34,186 nucleotides of DNA from Tannerella sp. (GTDB lineage Bacteria > Bacteroidota > Bacteroidia > Bacteroidales > Tannerellaceae): assembly GCA_031285685.1 (NCBI GenBank), contig JAITVS010000282.1:1-34186 (forward strand). Reading direction: 5' to 3'. Under the pieces are notes generated by a model. The model was given only the letters and a program-made list of their open reading frames with translations. It was not told the DNA's origin and searched no databases. The translations under genes were made by a program, and so were the position numbers. This document shows positions 8,636 through 16,600 of this stretch, piece by piece (the stretch's first letter is position 1; each line of letters opens with the position of its first letter).

Positions 8636-9652
8636 CTATTGCTCTAGTTCATACTGAAAGTTACCCCCTTGCGGAATACGAATAATACTTTCATTGCTAA
8701 GCATATTTGTTACTTGAGTGTAAATAAAATGGTACCACCAAATAAAAAATTCTTCAAAAGTTATTTCGTTATGATAGCCCATCTTTTCATAGACTCCTAT
8801 AGAGTAAGCGTTATGCTTGTCGAGTACTTTTAGCAGCTTTGGCAGAAAAATACCAGCTATCGCATTGAATATTTCACTGTCTTCTTTTGAAATAATAGGG
8901 CTTCTATCCAAAAGTTTATATCCAAACCTGTTATTGCCGTAAACACATATTAAACGGTTGTCAATATTCATCATTTGATTTCCATATATTCCAAACGGTT
9001 CAACCTGTTGGGATTGATCATGCTCCCAAATTGTATAGAAATAGTTTTTACCATGTCGGCTGGGACGGCTTGTCATCTTCAAATAGCCATTCTCAACACT
9101 ATCAATTTGCCAACTGTCTAAAAGTACATTACTTAAAATAAAAAAAGACCAATCGTCAAAACTCTGTTTTTTTGCAATATCCATCCGTGTAAATTCTTTT
9201 TTTATTTCTGGTAGACAGTCTTTTATCTCCTTACTAATATCATCTGAAATAGGTTCGGCATAACGATATAGATCTTGTCCGGCATTTAAATCAGCAACAA
9301 AAACAGTAGGTTTATACAATTCATTAACTTTGTGTATCCAGCCCTTGTTTTCAAGAAATGAGGTTAATGTATTAACTTTCTCGTTACTAAAGCCAGTCTT
9401 ATTTGCAAAATCTTGAAGAGGCAGTTCCTCATGTAGCGTAAAAAGAAGAAAGTCAATACTATCGTTTTTAGGGTAAAAGTCCGGAAAATTATTACCCTTA
9501 GAGATCATTCCATATTGTAATTTTTTTTCAAAAATCTTATCAATTTTAGGTGTATTTTGCGCTATAACAACTTGACCTGTTAGTAATAGGATAGCAATTA
9601 GAGTATATATACTCATCTTTTTTTGACACTTAAGAAGACGTGATTGTTTCAT
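8636..9652 (-). CDS. Secreted protein of unknown function with a winged-helix-like segment
   Basis: I do not recognise this protein (338 residues from the ATG at 9652). It opens with a basic stretch (MKQSRLLKCQKKM), then a hydrophobic segment SIYTLIAILLLTGQVVIAQ typical of a signal peptide; an internal ATG at 9616 would also give a signal peptide. The frame stays open to a GTG at 9745, but that extension would put 31 residues ahead of the signal peptide. After the signal comes a helical segment (FANKTGFSNEKVNTLTSFLE, then NKGWIHK) that reads like a winged helix, odd for an exported protein. The rest is alpha/beta with many aromatics and no recognisable catalytic motif. It stands alone: convergent with the XylR-type gene and separated from the NagX-like gene by about 150 bp with its own -7 box. 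Base composition looks slightly more A/T-rich than its neighbours. Confidence 0.75.
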   Translation of the reverse strand: MKQSRLLKCQKKMSIYTLIAILLLTGQVVIAQNTPKIDKIFEKKLQYGMISKGNNFPDFYPKNDSIDFLLFTLHEELPLQDFANKTGFSNEKVNTLTSFLENKGWIHKVNELYKPTVFVADLNAGQDLYRYAEPISDDISKEIKDCLPEIKKEFTRMDIAKKQSFDDWSFFILSNVLLDSWQIDSVENGYLKMTSRPSRHGKNYFYTIWEHDQSQQVEPFGIYGNQMMNIDNRLICVYGNNRFGYKLLDRSPIISKEDSEIFNAIAGIFLPKLLKVLDKHNAYSIGVYEKMGYHNEITFEEFFIWWYHFIYTQVTNMLSNESIIRIPQGGNFQYELEQ

Positions 9653-9769
9653 ATCAATGTGATTTTGTATGTAAATATGTAATGATTCAATACTTTTCCT
9701 TATTAGTAACGATTGGGAAACTGTACCCGTTTCTGCGTTTTGCACAGTATTTCCTCAAATAATTCAGTG

Positions 9770-9777
9770 CAAATATA
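9770..9777 (-). promoter_or_regulatory. Candidate -7 box for the unknown secreted protein gene
   Basis: Minus-strand TATATTTG matches the TAnnTTTG consensus fully. At the expected -33 position (about 9798-9801) only AATG is found, a poor match to TTTG. Transcription would begin near 9763, giving a leader of about 110 nt to the ATG at 9652. Confidence 0.4.
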
Positions 9778-9782
9778 TTGAT

Positions 9783-9810
9783 AAAATATAAATGTATCAT
9801 TTTATATTTT
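9783..9810 (-). terminator. A/T-only hairpin overlapping the stop codon of the NagX-like gene
   Basis: AAAATATAAA (9783-9792) and TTTATATTTT (9801-9810) form a perfect 10-bp inverted repeat with an 8-nt loop. It sits at the end of the amino-sugar operon and overlaps the stop codon at 9802. With no G-C pairs it would be a weak terminator, so its role is uncertain. Confidence 0.35.
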
Positions 9811-11025
9811 GAGTTTTATATGTATTTTTCCCAACAGGTAAGTGATGCCGATTACCAGAAATGAATAAGCCGCACAATTCAATATGCCGGTAAAACCGGT
9901 AGTTAGCCATCCGGGTAATTGGATACCAATCATCGCAGTGATACTATAGGTGACATAAGGTACGAGATAACAGGTGAGGGTTGCGGTTCCGGCCGTTTTT
10001 ATCATATTGAACCAGTGAGCTTTTTCCTTTTCTACCAGTATGGAAATGAGCGCATAGGTTCCGACTGCAATAGCCGTACAGAAGAAGATCCAGGGAGGAG
10101 TATCCTGTATTTTTGATACAATCCAGAATTTGTGGGAAATAAATCCGGCTATCAATAATATTGCAACGGCAGATATTGTGAAAATTATTTTTTTACGATT
10201 ACCTGTATCCGCATATTTTGTAGCGAATAGCGAGAGGATGATTCCACCCATTGTGAAAGCGGGTAATCCGCCTTTTCCTGTGTGTAATATTTGCAGCATT
10301 TCATCGAAGAAGTTTCTACGTGGCAGATCTAAAATTATACCTCCATCCCGCATGCGGCTTTTTACGATGCAGAGAATGGTAAAGACAAGCCAGATCGGTA
10401 TGAGATATTTTAAGCGGTCGCGGGTGAATAGGTATATGAAAGCACATATCAGGTAAGTCCATCCAATCAAGCCTAAAATACCCCACCAGCGTGACCGGAA
10501 AAAACCACCGTCCGAGTCACGGAAAATAATGGCAAGCCAGACCAGGATGACCACTCCCAAGCCTTTGAGTATTGAGTATAACCGGTTTCTTTTCACGTTT
10601 TCCGTTCGTGGATAGACATTCCAGATCAGTAAAAATCCTGCCACCATCAGAATTCTGTAAACAGGCAAGGTAAGGCCGGTTTCCGGAGATAGCCTGGCTT
10701 CGGTGTTTACGATAAAGACTCCCATCAGTAGGAGCGCGAGCGAACGTGTAAGGATATGCCCGACTGTACTGACGCCGGACAATCCTTTGTTAAATCGCCC
10801 CTCTATGGCAAAAGGGATAGACATTCCCACTACAAATAAAAAGCATGGAAAAACAATATCGGCTAATCCCAGCATGTCCTGATCAGCGCTTGCGTGACCA
10901 AGCCATTCGGGATAACCGGATATGGTCCATAAATCATTGACAAATATCATCAAAAGCATAGTTAATGCTCTGAGAATATCAATAGCCACATTTCGTCCGG
11001 AGAAATCAGTTTTCGTTTTTGCCAT
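9802..11025 (-). CDS. NagX-like multi-pass membrane protein (DUF5009 / HGSNAT-like, COG4299)
   Basis: A 407-residue inner-membrane protein with about ten hydrophobic segments. Near the N-terminus it has RNVAIDILRALTMLLMIFVN, then DIVFPCFLFVVGMSIPFAIE, the signature of COG4299 proteins related to heparan-alpha-glucosaminide N-acetyltransferase and often called NagX. Human HGSNAT transfers acetyl groups from cytoplasmic acetyl-CoA to terminal glucosamine on the far side of a membrane. In bacteria NagX is recurrently found in amino-sugar loci, but its activity is less certain. It is the last gene of the operon, 12 bp after the GH20-like gene. A role in acetylating or moving periplasmic glucosamine is inference. 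The family assignment is firm, the reaction is not. Confidence 0.85.
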   Translation of the reverse strand: MAKTKTDFSGRNVAIDILRALTMLLMIFVNDLWTISGYPEWLGHASADQDMLGLADIVFPCFLFVVGMSIPFAIEGRFNKGLSGVSTVGHILTRSLALLLMGVFIVNTEARLSPETGLTLPVYRILMVAGFLLIWNVYPRTENVKRNRLYSILKGLGVVILVWLAIIFRDSDGGFFRSRWWGILGLIGWTYLICAFIYLFTRDRLKYLIPIWLVFTILCIVKSRMRDGGIILDLPRRNFFDEMLQILHTGKGGLPAFTMGGIILSLFATKYADTGNRKKIIFTISAVAILLIAGFISHKFWIVSKIQDTPPWIFFCTAIAVGTYALISILVEKEKAHWFNMIKTAGTATLTCYLVPYVTYSITAMIGIQLPGWLTTGFTGILNCAAYSFLVIGITYLLGKIHIKLKI

Positions 11026-11037
11026 GAGGGAAGTTTA

Positions 11038-12144
11038 TTAATTTATTGCTTTGTATGATTCAATCAGCTTTTTTAAGGTCAGGGCGTCCGATTCTGTTTT
11101 TGCCAGGGTTTCAGGATCATAGTAATTTTTAAGGAATCCTTCAGCCCCGGACCAGACGGTTGCTATTATTCCCCGGAAATGCTGTGTCATTTGAGGTGTT
11201 GAATTTTTTCTGTAACGGATCATATCGCTTAGTTGTTCCACAGCTATTTCCGGTTTGCGCCACGGACATGTGGCCACATCGAATCCTTTCATGGCAAAAT
11301 AAACGGCTGTTTGTTCGGGACGTTCATAATGCCAGTCGCAAATAAAAACATTTTCCGGTATCAGGTCGATTGCGCGATGTGTATTATTCATGCTGGCTTC
11401 CCACGCTCCAAGGCCTGTTGTTTTCCCGTCGATCAGACGGTCACCCCATATCATCAACCGTTTTCCCTGTATTGCCAGGTGATTGTGTATTTTTGTCACT
11501 TCGCCGGCAAATAATTCAGCTTTATCATAACCGGAACAACGCGGACATTTATCATCTCCGATGTAGAAGACTTCATCCATCCCCGCATGAAATAAATCCG
11601 CTTCAAATGCCTCCGTCAATTCGTCAACTAAAGCAAATACGATTTTATGAACATCAGGGTGCAGCGGGCAATAACTTTTACAGTATAAGCCATCGGGATT
11701 AGGCCAACCGGTATAGTCTTCTGTTTTTACATGGGGTGTTTCATCAAATTCCGGATATTCGCGAAGTAATGCGTAGGTTGTCTTTGCCCACGACTGATGT
11801 CCCAGCAAATTGATCTGGGGTGCCAGTTTTATTCCGTGTTCCTGACAGGCAGTCACTATTTTTTTTACATCGGCTTCCGTTAACGGATCCGGGTCTCTCA
11901 GCTCAGGGTGACATTTATAGTCATAATTCCAGTCGACCCGCAAAATCAACAGGTTGAAGTGAGCCGGGGCTAACTCTTCTTCAATGAACCGGAGGAATAG
12001 ATCCATTCCGGCTTTTTTAGGAGCTTCAATGGCAAGCCCACGTACAGGCAGGACAGAGTCGATCTGCCTGCTTTGATTTTGTGCATGTAGGTAATCGGCA
12101 CAGAGGATGCAAAACAATAAGATGAAAAATAAGACCTGTTTCAT
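11038..12144 (-). CDS. GH20-like beta-N-acetylhexosaminidase
   Basis: A 368-residue secreted protein: signal peptide about 1-21 (LHAQ), then a TIM-barrel domain of the GH20 type. The key motif is HAGMDEVFYIG at 186-196, where Asp190-Glu191 correspond to the family's stabilising Asp and acid/base Glu. Other barrel signatures are LLILRVDWNY (65-74), GIKLAPQINLLGH (104-116) and MIWGDRLIDG. GH20 enzymes release terminal beta-linked GlcNAc or GalNAc by substrate-assisted catalysis. At under 370 residues it has only the barrel and lacks the N-terminal GH20b domain of classical hexosaminidases. A CPRC pair follows the catalytic motif (199-202) and could bind metal. The position between ThuA and NagX-like genes, downstream of GH18, supports action on amino-sugar oligosaccharides. 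Exact linkage specificity is unknown. Confidence 0.82.
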   Translation of the reverse strand: MKQVLFFILLFCILCADYLHAQNQSRQIDSVLPVRGLAIEAPKKAGMDLFLRFIEEELAPAHFNLLILRVDWNYDYKCHPELRDPDPLTEADVKKIVTACQEHGIKLAPQINLLGHQSWAKTTYALLREYPEFDETPHVKTEDYTGWPNPDGLYCKSYCPLHPDVHKIVFALVDELTEAFEADLFHAGMDEVFYIGDDKCPRCSGYDKAELFAGEVTKIHNHLAIQGKRLMIWGDRLIDGKTTGLGAWEASMNNTHRAIDLIPENVFICDWHYERPEQTAVYFAMKGFDVATCPWRKPEIAVEQLSDMIRYRKNSTPQMTQHFRGIIATVWSGAEGFLKNYYDPETLAKTESDALTLKKLIESYKAIN

Positions 12145-12181
12145 ATTTGCAAAAATTAAATTTTAACACTAAGATTTTGAG

Positions 12182-12237
12182 TTCAAAGTTTCAAGTTTCA
12201 AGTTCAAAGTTTGAAACCTGGAACTTTGAATCTGGAA
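12182..12237. repeat. Heptad repeat array, copy A
   Basis: Eight contiguous 7-nt units. Four are direct (TTCAAAG, TTTCAAG, TTTCAAG, TTCAAAG) and four read as their inverse (TTTGAAA, CCTGGAA, CTTTGAA, TCTGGAA). The two halves can pair; the best stem is TTCAAAGTT (12203-12211) with AACTTTGAA (12222-12230). It fills the gap between the first ThuA-like gene and the GH20-like gene. Confidence 0.8.
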
Positions 12238-12238
12238 T

Positions 12239-13060
12239 TTATTTTTTGAACGGATCTCCATTCGGGCTTTTGCTCAGTACCCAGCGGAAAGCATTCACGA
12301 ATAAGAGTTTTTGTGTGGCATCTGTAAATTCATCATCGCCATGTCCCATGTTCAGGTATATCATACGGTAGTTTTTATTCGTCCAGACGAGCGGAAAGTC
12401 ACCGAAGTTTACGACGTCTTTGATTCCTAAAGGATAGTTTTTCGGGGAGAGCGAAAGCAACACCTCAATGTCTTTGTTCTCACGCGGACTTGGATTCCAT
12501 TGATACCATTCACTTTCGGGGACGACAAAAGATGCGGGTAAGTTTTTTGTTACCGGATGCGACGGATTGTCAACCTCGACCAGAACAGGCTGAGGAGGCC
12601 AGTTATTGCAATAAAAAACACCACCGCCAAGAAATTGTAAAAGCCATGGCCAGTTCGTGTTTTTATCATTGTAAGCGGATACATGAAAACCCATCCATCC
12701 GCCGCCGTTTTCCATGTATTGTTCGAAAGCTTTACGTTCGTCCGGAGTGTTCGGATAACCATCCAGCATGACAACAATATCATATTCTTTCAATTTTTCA
12801 TACGGATATTGAGAGAAATCGGTTGTTATATCTAAAATAAAACCATCCACGTAATTCAGGCGTTTAAAGAATTCAACTCCTTGTAGCGAGAAATCTATGT
12901 GAGCTTCTTCCGCATGATGGGTATAATAAACCAACGCCTTGAAACGGGGGGCGTTTGCATAATTCGCAGGGTAATTATCAGGTACCTGGGCGTTTATTCC
13001 CGAAAAAGAAAAACTTAAAACAAAAAATGTGATAATGGTTTTCAATAAAAATGTTTTCAT
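12239..13060 (-). CDS. Secreted ThuA-like protein (glutamine-amidotransferase-like fold)
   Basis: A 273-residue protein with a signal peptide ending near residue 24 (FSGINAQ) and a single ThuA domain (trehalose-utilisation, class-I glutamine-amidotransferase-like fold). Visible features include KALVYYTHHAEEAH, YDIVVMLDGYP, GGGWMGFHVSAYNDKN and NPSHPVTKNLPASFVVPESE, then EWYQW. ThuA proteins have no firmly established general reaction; they recur in sugar-catabolic clusters and are thought to act on carbohydrates. It is the downstream member of a tandem pair: a second ThuA-like gene lies 88 bp upstream, and the two share the same layout. Copies of a heptad array lie in the gaps on both sides. 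The leader before the ATG shares a long A/T-rich block with the GH20-like gene. Confidence 0.88.
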   Translation of the reverse strand: MKTFLLKTIITFFVLSFSFSGINAQVPDNYPANYANAPRFKALVYYTHHAEEAHIDFSLQGVEFFKRLNYVDGFILDITTDFSQYPYEKLKEYDIVVMLDGYPNTPDERKAFEQYMENGGGWMGFHVSAYNDKNTNWPWLLQFLGGGVFYCNNWPPQPVLVEVDNPSHPVTKNLPASFVVPESEWYQWNPSPRENKDIEVLLSLSPKNYPLGIKDVVNFGDFPLVWTNKNYRMIYLNMGHGDDEFTDATQKLLFVNAFRWVLSKSPNGDPFKK

Positions 13061-13105
13061 CTGTACAAAAATTTAAATTTAACACTAAGGTTATATGATT
13101 TCGGG

Positions 13106-13161
13106 TTCAAAGTTCAAAGTTTAAAGTTCAAAATTTGGAACCTGAAATTCAGGATTTTGAA
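13106..13161. repeat. Heptad repeat array, copy B
   Basis: Eight contiguous 7-nt units: TTCAAAG, TTCAAAG, TTTAAAG, TTCAAAA, TTTGGAA, CCTGAAA, TTCAGGA, TTTTGAA. The same four-direct, then mostly inverted order as copy A is visible, with more drift. Its right end runs into the 3' end of the second ThuA-like gene and supplies that gene's stop codon (13149-13151) and last codons. Confidence 0.75.
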
Positions 13162-13955
13162 TTAATTATTTTTTTACCGGCAGCCCAATTGATTGCATTG
13201 GCAAACATGGTGGTAAATTCTATCGTATCGTATAGTTTGCTGCTGTGTCCGATCAGGAAATAAACATTTCGGGCTTTTTTTGCCGGATTGATCCAGACAA
13301 CGGGATGATCGCCCATTTTTATGTCCGAAGCCGGTTGATAAGTGGATTCGTCGACAGATGCCAGTACTTGTACGTTCGGACGCGGATTTTTATCAAATGT
13401 ATACCACTCGTCATCAGGTATGGTAAATGATTCCGGTACTCCTTTCATGATGGGATGCGTTTTATCTTCTATATGGACTGTTCCGTCGGCTAAGGGAGCA
13501 ATATAATTTTGAAAGCGGATTCCTCCCATGAAATCGGAAAACCATTGCCATAGCGGATATCCGTCAAATTCCCCGAGTAATGTAGCATGATGAAATCCTA
13601 TCCAGCCGCCTGATCCCTCATCTATATATTTTATAAAGGCGGTTTCCGCTTCTTTTGTCCATGTATACGGAGGGTAATCGAGTTGTATGATAACCGTGAA
13701 TTGCGATAGAAATTCATCATTGATCTGCTTCGTGTTATTGACCTCCGTCATTTCAAAATTCATCGTTTCCGCTTGTTGACTGAGCCACTGGATACCTGCG
13801 TCTGTAAATCCTCCGTGCTGACCACCTCTTTTCGTCAATACCAGTATTTTAAATGGTTTTGATTCTTCCGGTTGGTTCGTTTCGTTTTTTGTTTTGGCAT
13901 TGCAACTGATAAAAAACGTAAGTGCAAGTAATAAAAGAAAAGGAGTCCGTTTCAT
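13149..13955 (-). CDS. ThuA-like lipoprotein
   Basis: A 268-residue protein with a lipoprotein signal (MKRTPFLLLLALTFFISC, lipidation Cys18), then a ThuA domain. It contains KILVLTKRGGQHGGFTDAGI, FTVIIQLDYPPYTW, GSGGWIGFHHATLLGEFDGY and THPIMKGVPESFTIPDDEWY, each with a clear counterpart in the neighbouring ThuA-like protein. The pair therefore looks like an old duplication, one member anchored as a lipoprotein and the other freely exported. Function is as uncertain as for its neighbour; carbohydrate modification in the periplasm or at the cell surface is inference. The last few residues (NSKS) and the stop codon are encoded by the heptad array. It follows the GH9 gene after 95 bp. Confidence 0.86.
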   Translation of the reverse strand: MKRTPFLLLLALTFFISCNAKTKNETNQPEESKPFKILVLTKRGGQHGGFTDAGIQWLSQQAETMNFEMTEVNNTKQINDEFLSQFTVIIQLDYPPYTWTKEAETAFIKYIDEGSGGWIGFHHATLLGEFDGYPLWQWFSDFMGGIRFQNYIAPLADGTVHIEDKTHPIMKGVPESFTIPDDEWYTFDKNPRPNVQVLASVDESTYQPASDIKMGDHPVVWINPAKKARNVYFLIGHSSKLYDTIEFTTMFANAINWAAGKKIINSKS

Positions 13956-14050
13956 AATGCGTTGTATTTTGAATTTATAATAATCGTAAATAAATCACTC
14001 ATTAAAGATAATAATATTCTGTTAAATCTGATATGTCCGTATTTTGTGAG

Positions 14051-16501
14051 TTAATACTCAATAGCTAATGAAATCCATTTGCCGGCCGATGTGACCCATA
14101 CTTCTTTATAGCAGGCATTGTTCGTCTGTGGCCAGTAAGGAATGTCTTCGTTATCTAAACTTCGGATCCCTACCGGCATTTCTCCGACCATCTCTCCGGA
14201 TGAGAAGCTGTCCATTTGCGGATAATTATGACCTTCACCATAGATCAGGGATTGTCCGAACGGGTTTTTACCCACCGTCCAGTACATTTGTTCCCGTCCG
14301 ATATTCAAAAGCGTTTCGTCGTTCAGGAATTTACCACAGAGCGCGGCGGCTTTTCCGGTGGAAAGATGAACGGCCGTATTCCCGTTGAAAATGCCGAACC
14401 ATACAGGAAAACGTTTGATGTAGTGCTCTTTATCTAATCGGGTACCTTTTGTCACCTGTTCGATATATAGTTCTTTTGCATTTTCCGGCGGGAATAAATG
14501 TAAGCGGTAAAAACCAAGTGAATCACGATGTTCGTCTATATGATAGATACCGCTTGGCAGCATACCGTAAGGTTCCGTATATATCATCAGTCCTTTCAGA
14601 TACTCTCCGTATAGCCGGATAGATTCGGCCCATTCCATATAGTCAGGGTGTTCAGGTTGTGTCTCGCATAATAATGTCATTGCCTGCATGAATACCTGTT
14701 CACGTGACTGATGGATATAGTGTACGATTGACTGGCGGGATTTATCGCGGTAAAAAAAGCCTTTCGTTTTATCCTTGTCTTTCAATGGATTTTTACGCTG
14801 ACAATCCAATGTAAACCGGATATAACCGGTCGCTGCTTCCGCATATTTTTTATCTTTAGTAAGTTTAAACAGCATACTGGCCGCCCAGGATATGGTTGCC
14901 ATATACTGACTTTCGGAAGTATTATATCCATGTTCATACATGTAAAGAAATTCACCGTATCCTTTTTCCTGATGGCGCTGTATCGCGAAATCGAAGTCTT
15001 CTTTTGCAACACGTACCAGATATTCCTGTAGCATCGGATCACGATCAATTGTCATCGCGGCATAAGCTTCGTATCCTGCATAAAGAAAATTATTGAATGC
15101 GAGGTTTTGTTTACGTACGGTCGAGATATCATCTAATGTGTTGAACATGCCATCCAGCCAGATTAACAACCCGACACTACTCGCTCTGTATCCGTCACCG
15201 AAACGTGTTCGCAGAATGAATTCCAACCCCCATTCGGCTTCTTCCAGCAAACGGGCGGCTAATAACGGATTTTTACCTTTGAGTTTGTTATATGCTTCTA
15301 AGAGCGAATAGGTGACATCCCCCGTTTGAAGTGTTTGCTGGGATAAATCGCCGGCATCATGCCAGCCTCCTCCGTATGATATTTTTATCCCGTTGTGAAC
15401 AGCGCAAAGATCCGTATGGCAAGTTCCGTGTTTGCCCGGAACGGGATAACCACAACGCTGACAGAAAATAAAATTCAATACTTTCCACAGGGAATTTTCC
15501 CATATGTTTTCTCCGATCTGAAATGCTTGTGTTTCAATGCCTCCAGCCTTTAGTTTGTATAGTCCCGGTTGGTTATAAGATGTGAAGTCAAGAACTTCAA
15601 AATTACCCGTCGTTGTTTTCTGCTGATTAATTTTTCCGTTAAAAACGGGCATGCCGCTGTTTACATCAATCAGTTCAAAATGATTGTGATGCTGATTGGC
15701 GAAATTGGCGATAGCCGTTTTCGTATCATTGAGCATGTAGCCTGTGGATGAGTATACGATCCGGTTGTTTCCCGGCATCCACCCACTTACCATTTCCGGG
15801 TCTTCGATTTGCTGTAATTCTATTTTGTCGATATAGTAGATCGATGTGTCTCCCGTAGTACGGTCTTTGCCTTTTACGCTGCAACTGAACCCGATGTTTT
15901 TTACCCGGTCACGGTTAAATTCTCCTAACTCGAAGAAACAACGGTTCCACTGGCGGTTAACCAGATTGATGAGATGGGATGCATGGTTACGCCCCTCTTC
16001 TCCGGACATGTTTTCGTTTTCAAAGGAAAAATTCAGGTTTACGACACGGGCTCCTTCACAATCAGGATAGATATAAAACTCAATCCGGTTGTATTTTTCC
16101 CAGTTTTCACCATTCACGGAGTAGTTTACATGAATATTACCGTATGTGGCATAATCAGGGTCGGAAGGAGAACCTTTTGCTCTGGTACCCGTAAATGCAG
16201 GAAATTCCAACCTAAGTGTTTGATCTCCGGTCATCGTTTTTTCTGTTGAAGAAGTTATTTTTCCTAATCCCTTGTGTTGCCATCCGGATATGTTTTTTTC
16301 CGGATTCAAAGATGTACTGTATAAAATCGTTTTTTTCCAATTATTCGCTTCATAGGAGCGGGATACGTCGAGAGGCAACGGGCTGTGAATCAGTCCGGTT
16401 TGAATTAATGCCCGGTTTAGTGCCGAGTCCCGACAGATCTGTACCTGGGCAGATATCGAACCGGTCAATAGAGATAGAATAAGTAACGTTAGATATCGCA
16501 T
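14051..16501 (-). CDS. GH9-family glycoside hydrolase with N-terminal beta-sandwich and CelD-N Ig-like domain
   Basis: An 816-residue secreted enzyme. Signal peptide about 1-18 (SISA); a CBM-like beta-sandwich at about 55-235; an Ig-like CelD-N domain at about 245-330; then the GH9 (alpha/alpha)6 barrel. Catalytic-side features are GGGWHDAGD (378 on; Asp382 and Asp385 are the usual base pair), a metal-binding-like set CQRC...CH (Cys347, Cys350, Cys361, His362), VGKNPFGQSLIYGEGHNYPQ, and the C-terminal KEVW with Glu800 as likely acid. GH9 is mostly endoglucanases, but some members in chitin-catabolic clusters are exo-beta-glucosaminidases. Here it sits between GH18 and ThuA genes in an amino-sugar operon, so glucosaminidase or chitosan-type activity is more likely than cellulase (inference from context). 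Confidence 0.9.
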   Translation of the reverse strand: MRYLTLLILSLLTGSISAQVQICRDSALNRALIQTGLIHSPLPLDVSRSYEANNWKKTILYSTSLNPEKNISGWQHKGLGKITSSTEKTMTGDQTLRLEFPAFTGTRAKGSPSDPDYATYGNIHVNYSVNGENWEKYNRIEFYIYPDCEGARVVNLNFSFENENMSGEEGRNHASHLINLVNRQWNRCFFELGEFNRDRVKNIGFSCSVKGKDRTTGDTSIYYIDKIELQQIEDPEMVSGWMPGNNRIVYSSTGYMLNDTKTAIANFANQHHNHFELIDVNSGMPVFNGKINQQKTTTGNFEVLDFTSYNQPGLYKLKAGGIETQAFQIGENIWENSLWKVLNFIFCQRCGYPVPGKHGTCHTDLCAVHNGIKISYGGGWHDAGDLSQQTLQTGDVTYSLLEAYNKLKGKNPLLAARLLEEAEWGLEFILRTRFGDGYRASSVGLLIWLDGMFNTLDDISTVRKQNLAFNNFLYAGYEAYAAMTIDRDPMLQEYLVRVAKEDFDFAIQRHQEKGYGEFLYMYEHGYNTSESQYMATISWAASMLFKLTKDKKYAEAATGYIRFTLDCQRKNPLKDKDKTKGFFYRDKSRQSIVHYIHQSREQVFMQAMTLLCETQPEHPDYMEWAESIRLYGEYLKGLMIYTEPYGMLPSGIYHIDEHRDSLGFYRLHLFPPENAKELYIEQVTKGTRLDKEHYIKRFPVWFGIFNGNTAVHLSTGKAAALCGKFLNDETLLNIGREQMYWTVGKNPFGQSLIYGEGHNYPQMDSFSSGEMVGEMPVGIRSLDNEDIPYWPQTNNACYKEVWVTSAGKWISLAIEY

Positions 16502-16516
16502 GTGTATAAAATAAAG

Positions 16517-16565
16517 TTCAAAGTTTCAGGCTCAAAGTTTAAAGTTCCAGGTTCCGAATTTAGAA
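16517..16565. repeat. Heptad repeat array, copy C
   Basis: Seven contiguous 7-nt units: TTCAAAG, TTTCAGG, CTCAAAG, TTTAAAG, TTCCAGG, TTCCGAA, TTTAGAA. It belongs to the same family as copies A and B but is more degenerate. It occupies the gap between the GH18 gene (stop at 16601) and the GH9 gene (start at 16501). Confidence 0.7.
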
Positions 16566-16600
16566 CTGATGGTTGCTTTATGAAGGGAAGCAATCTTGAA

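Noticed and set aside
14051-16501. GH9 gene taken as evidence of cellulose degradation
   Set aside because: All neighbours concern amino sugars, no other cellulolytic gene is present, and GH9 includes glucosaminidases.
12182-16565. Heptad arrays considered as a CRISPR array
   Set aside because: Units are 7 nt, contiguous, without unique spacers, and no cas genes are present.
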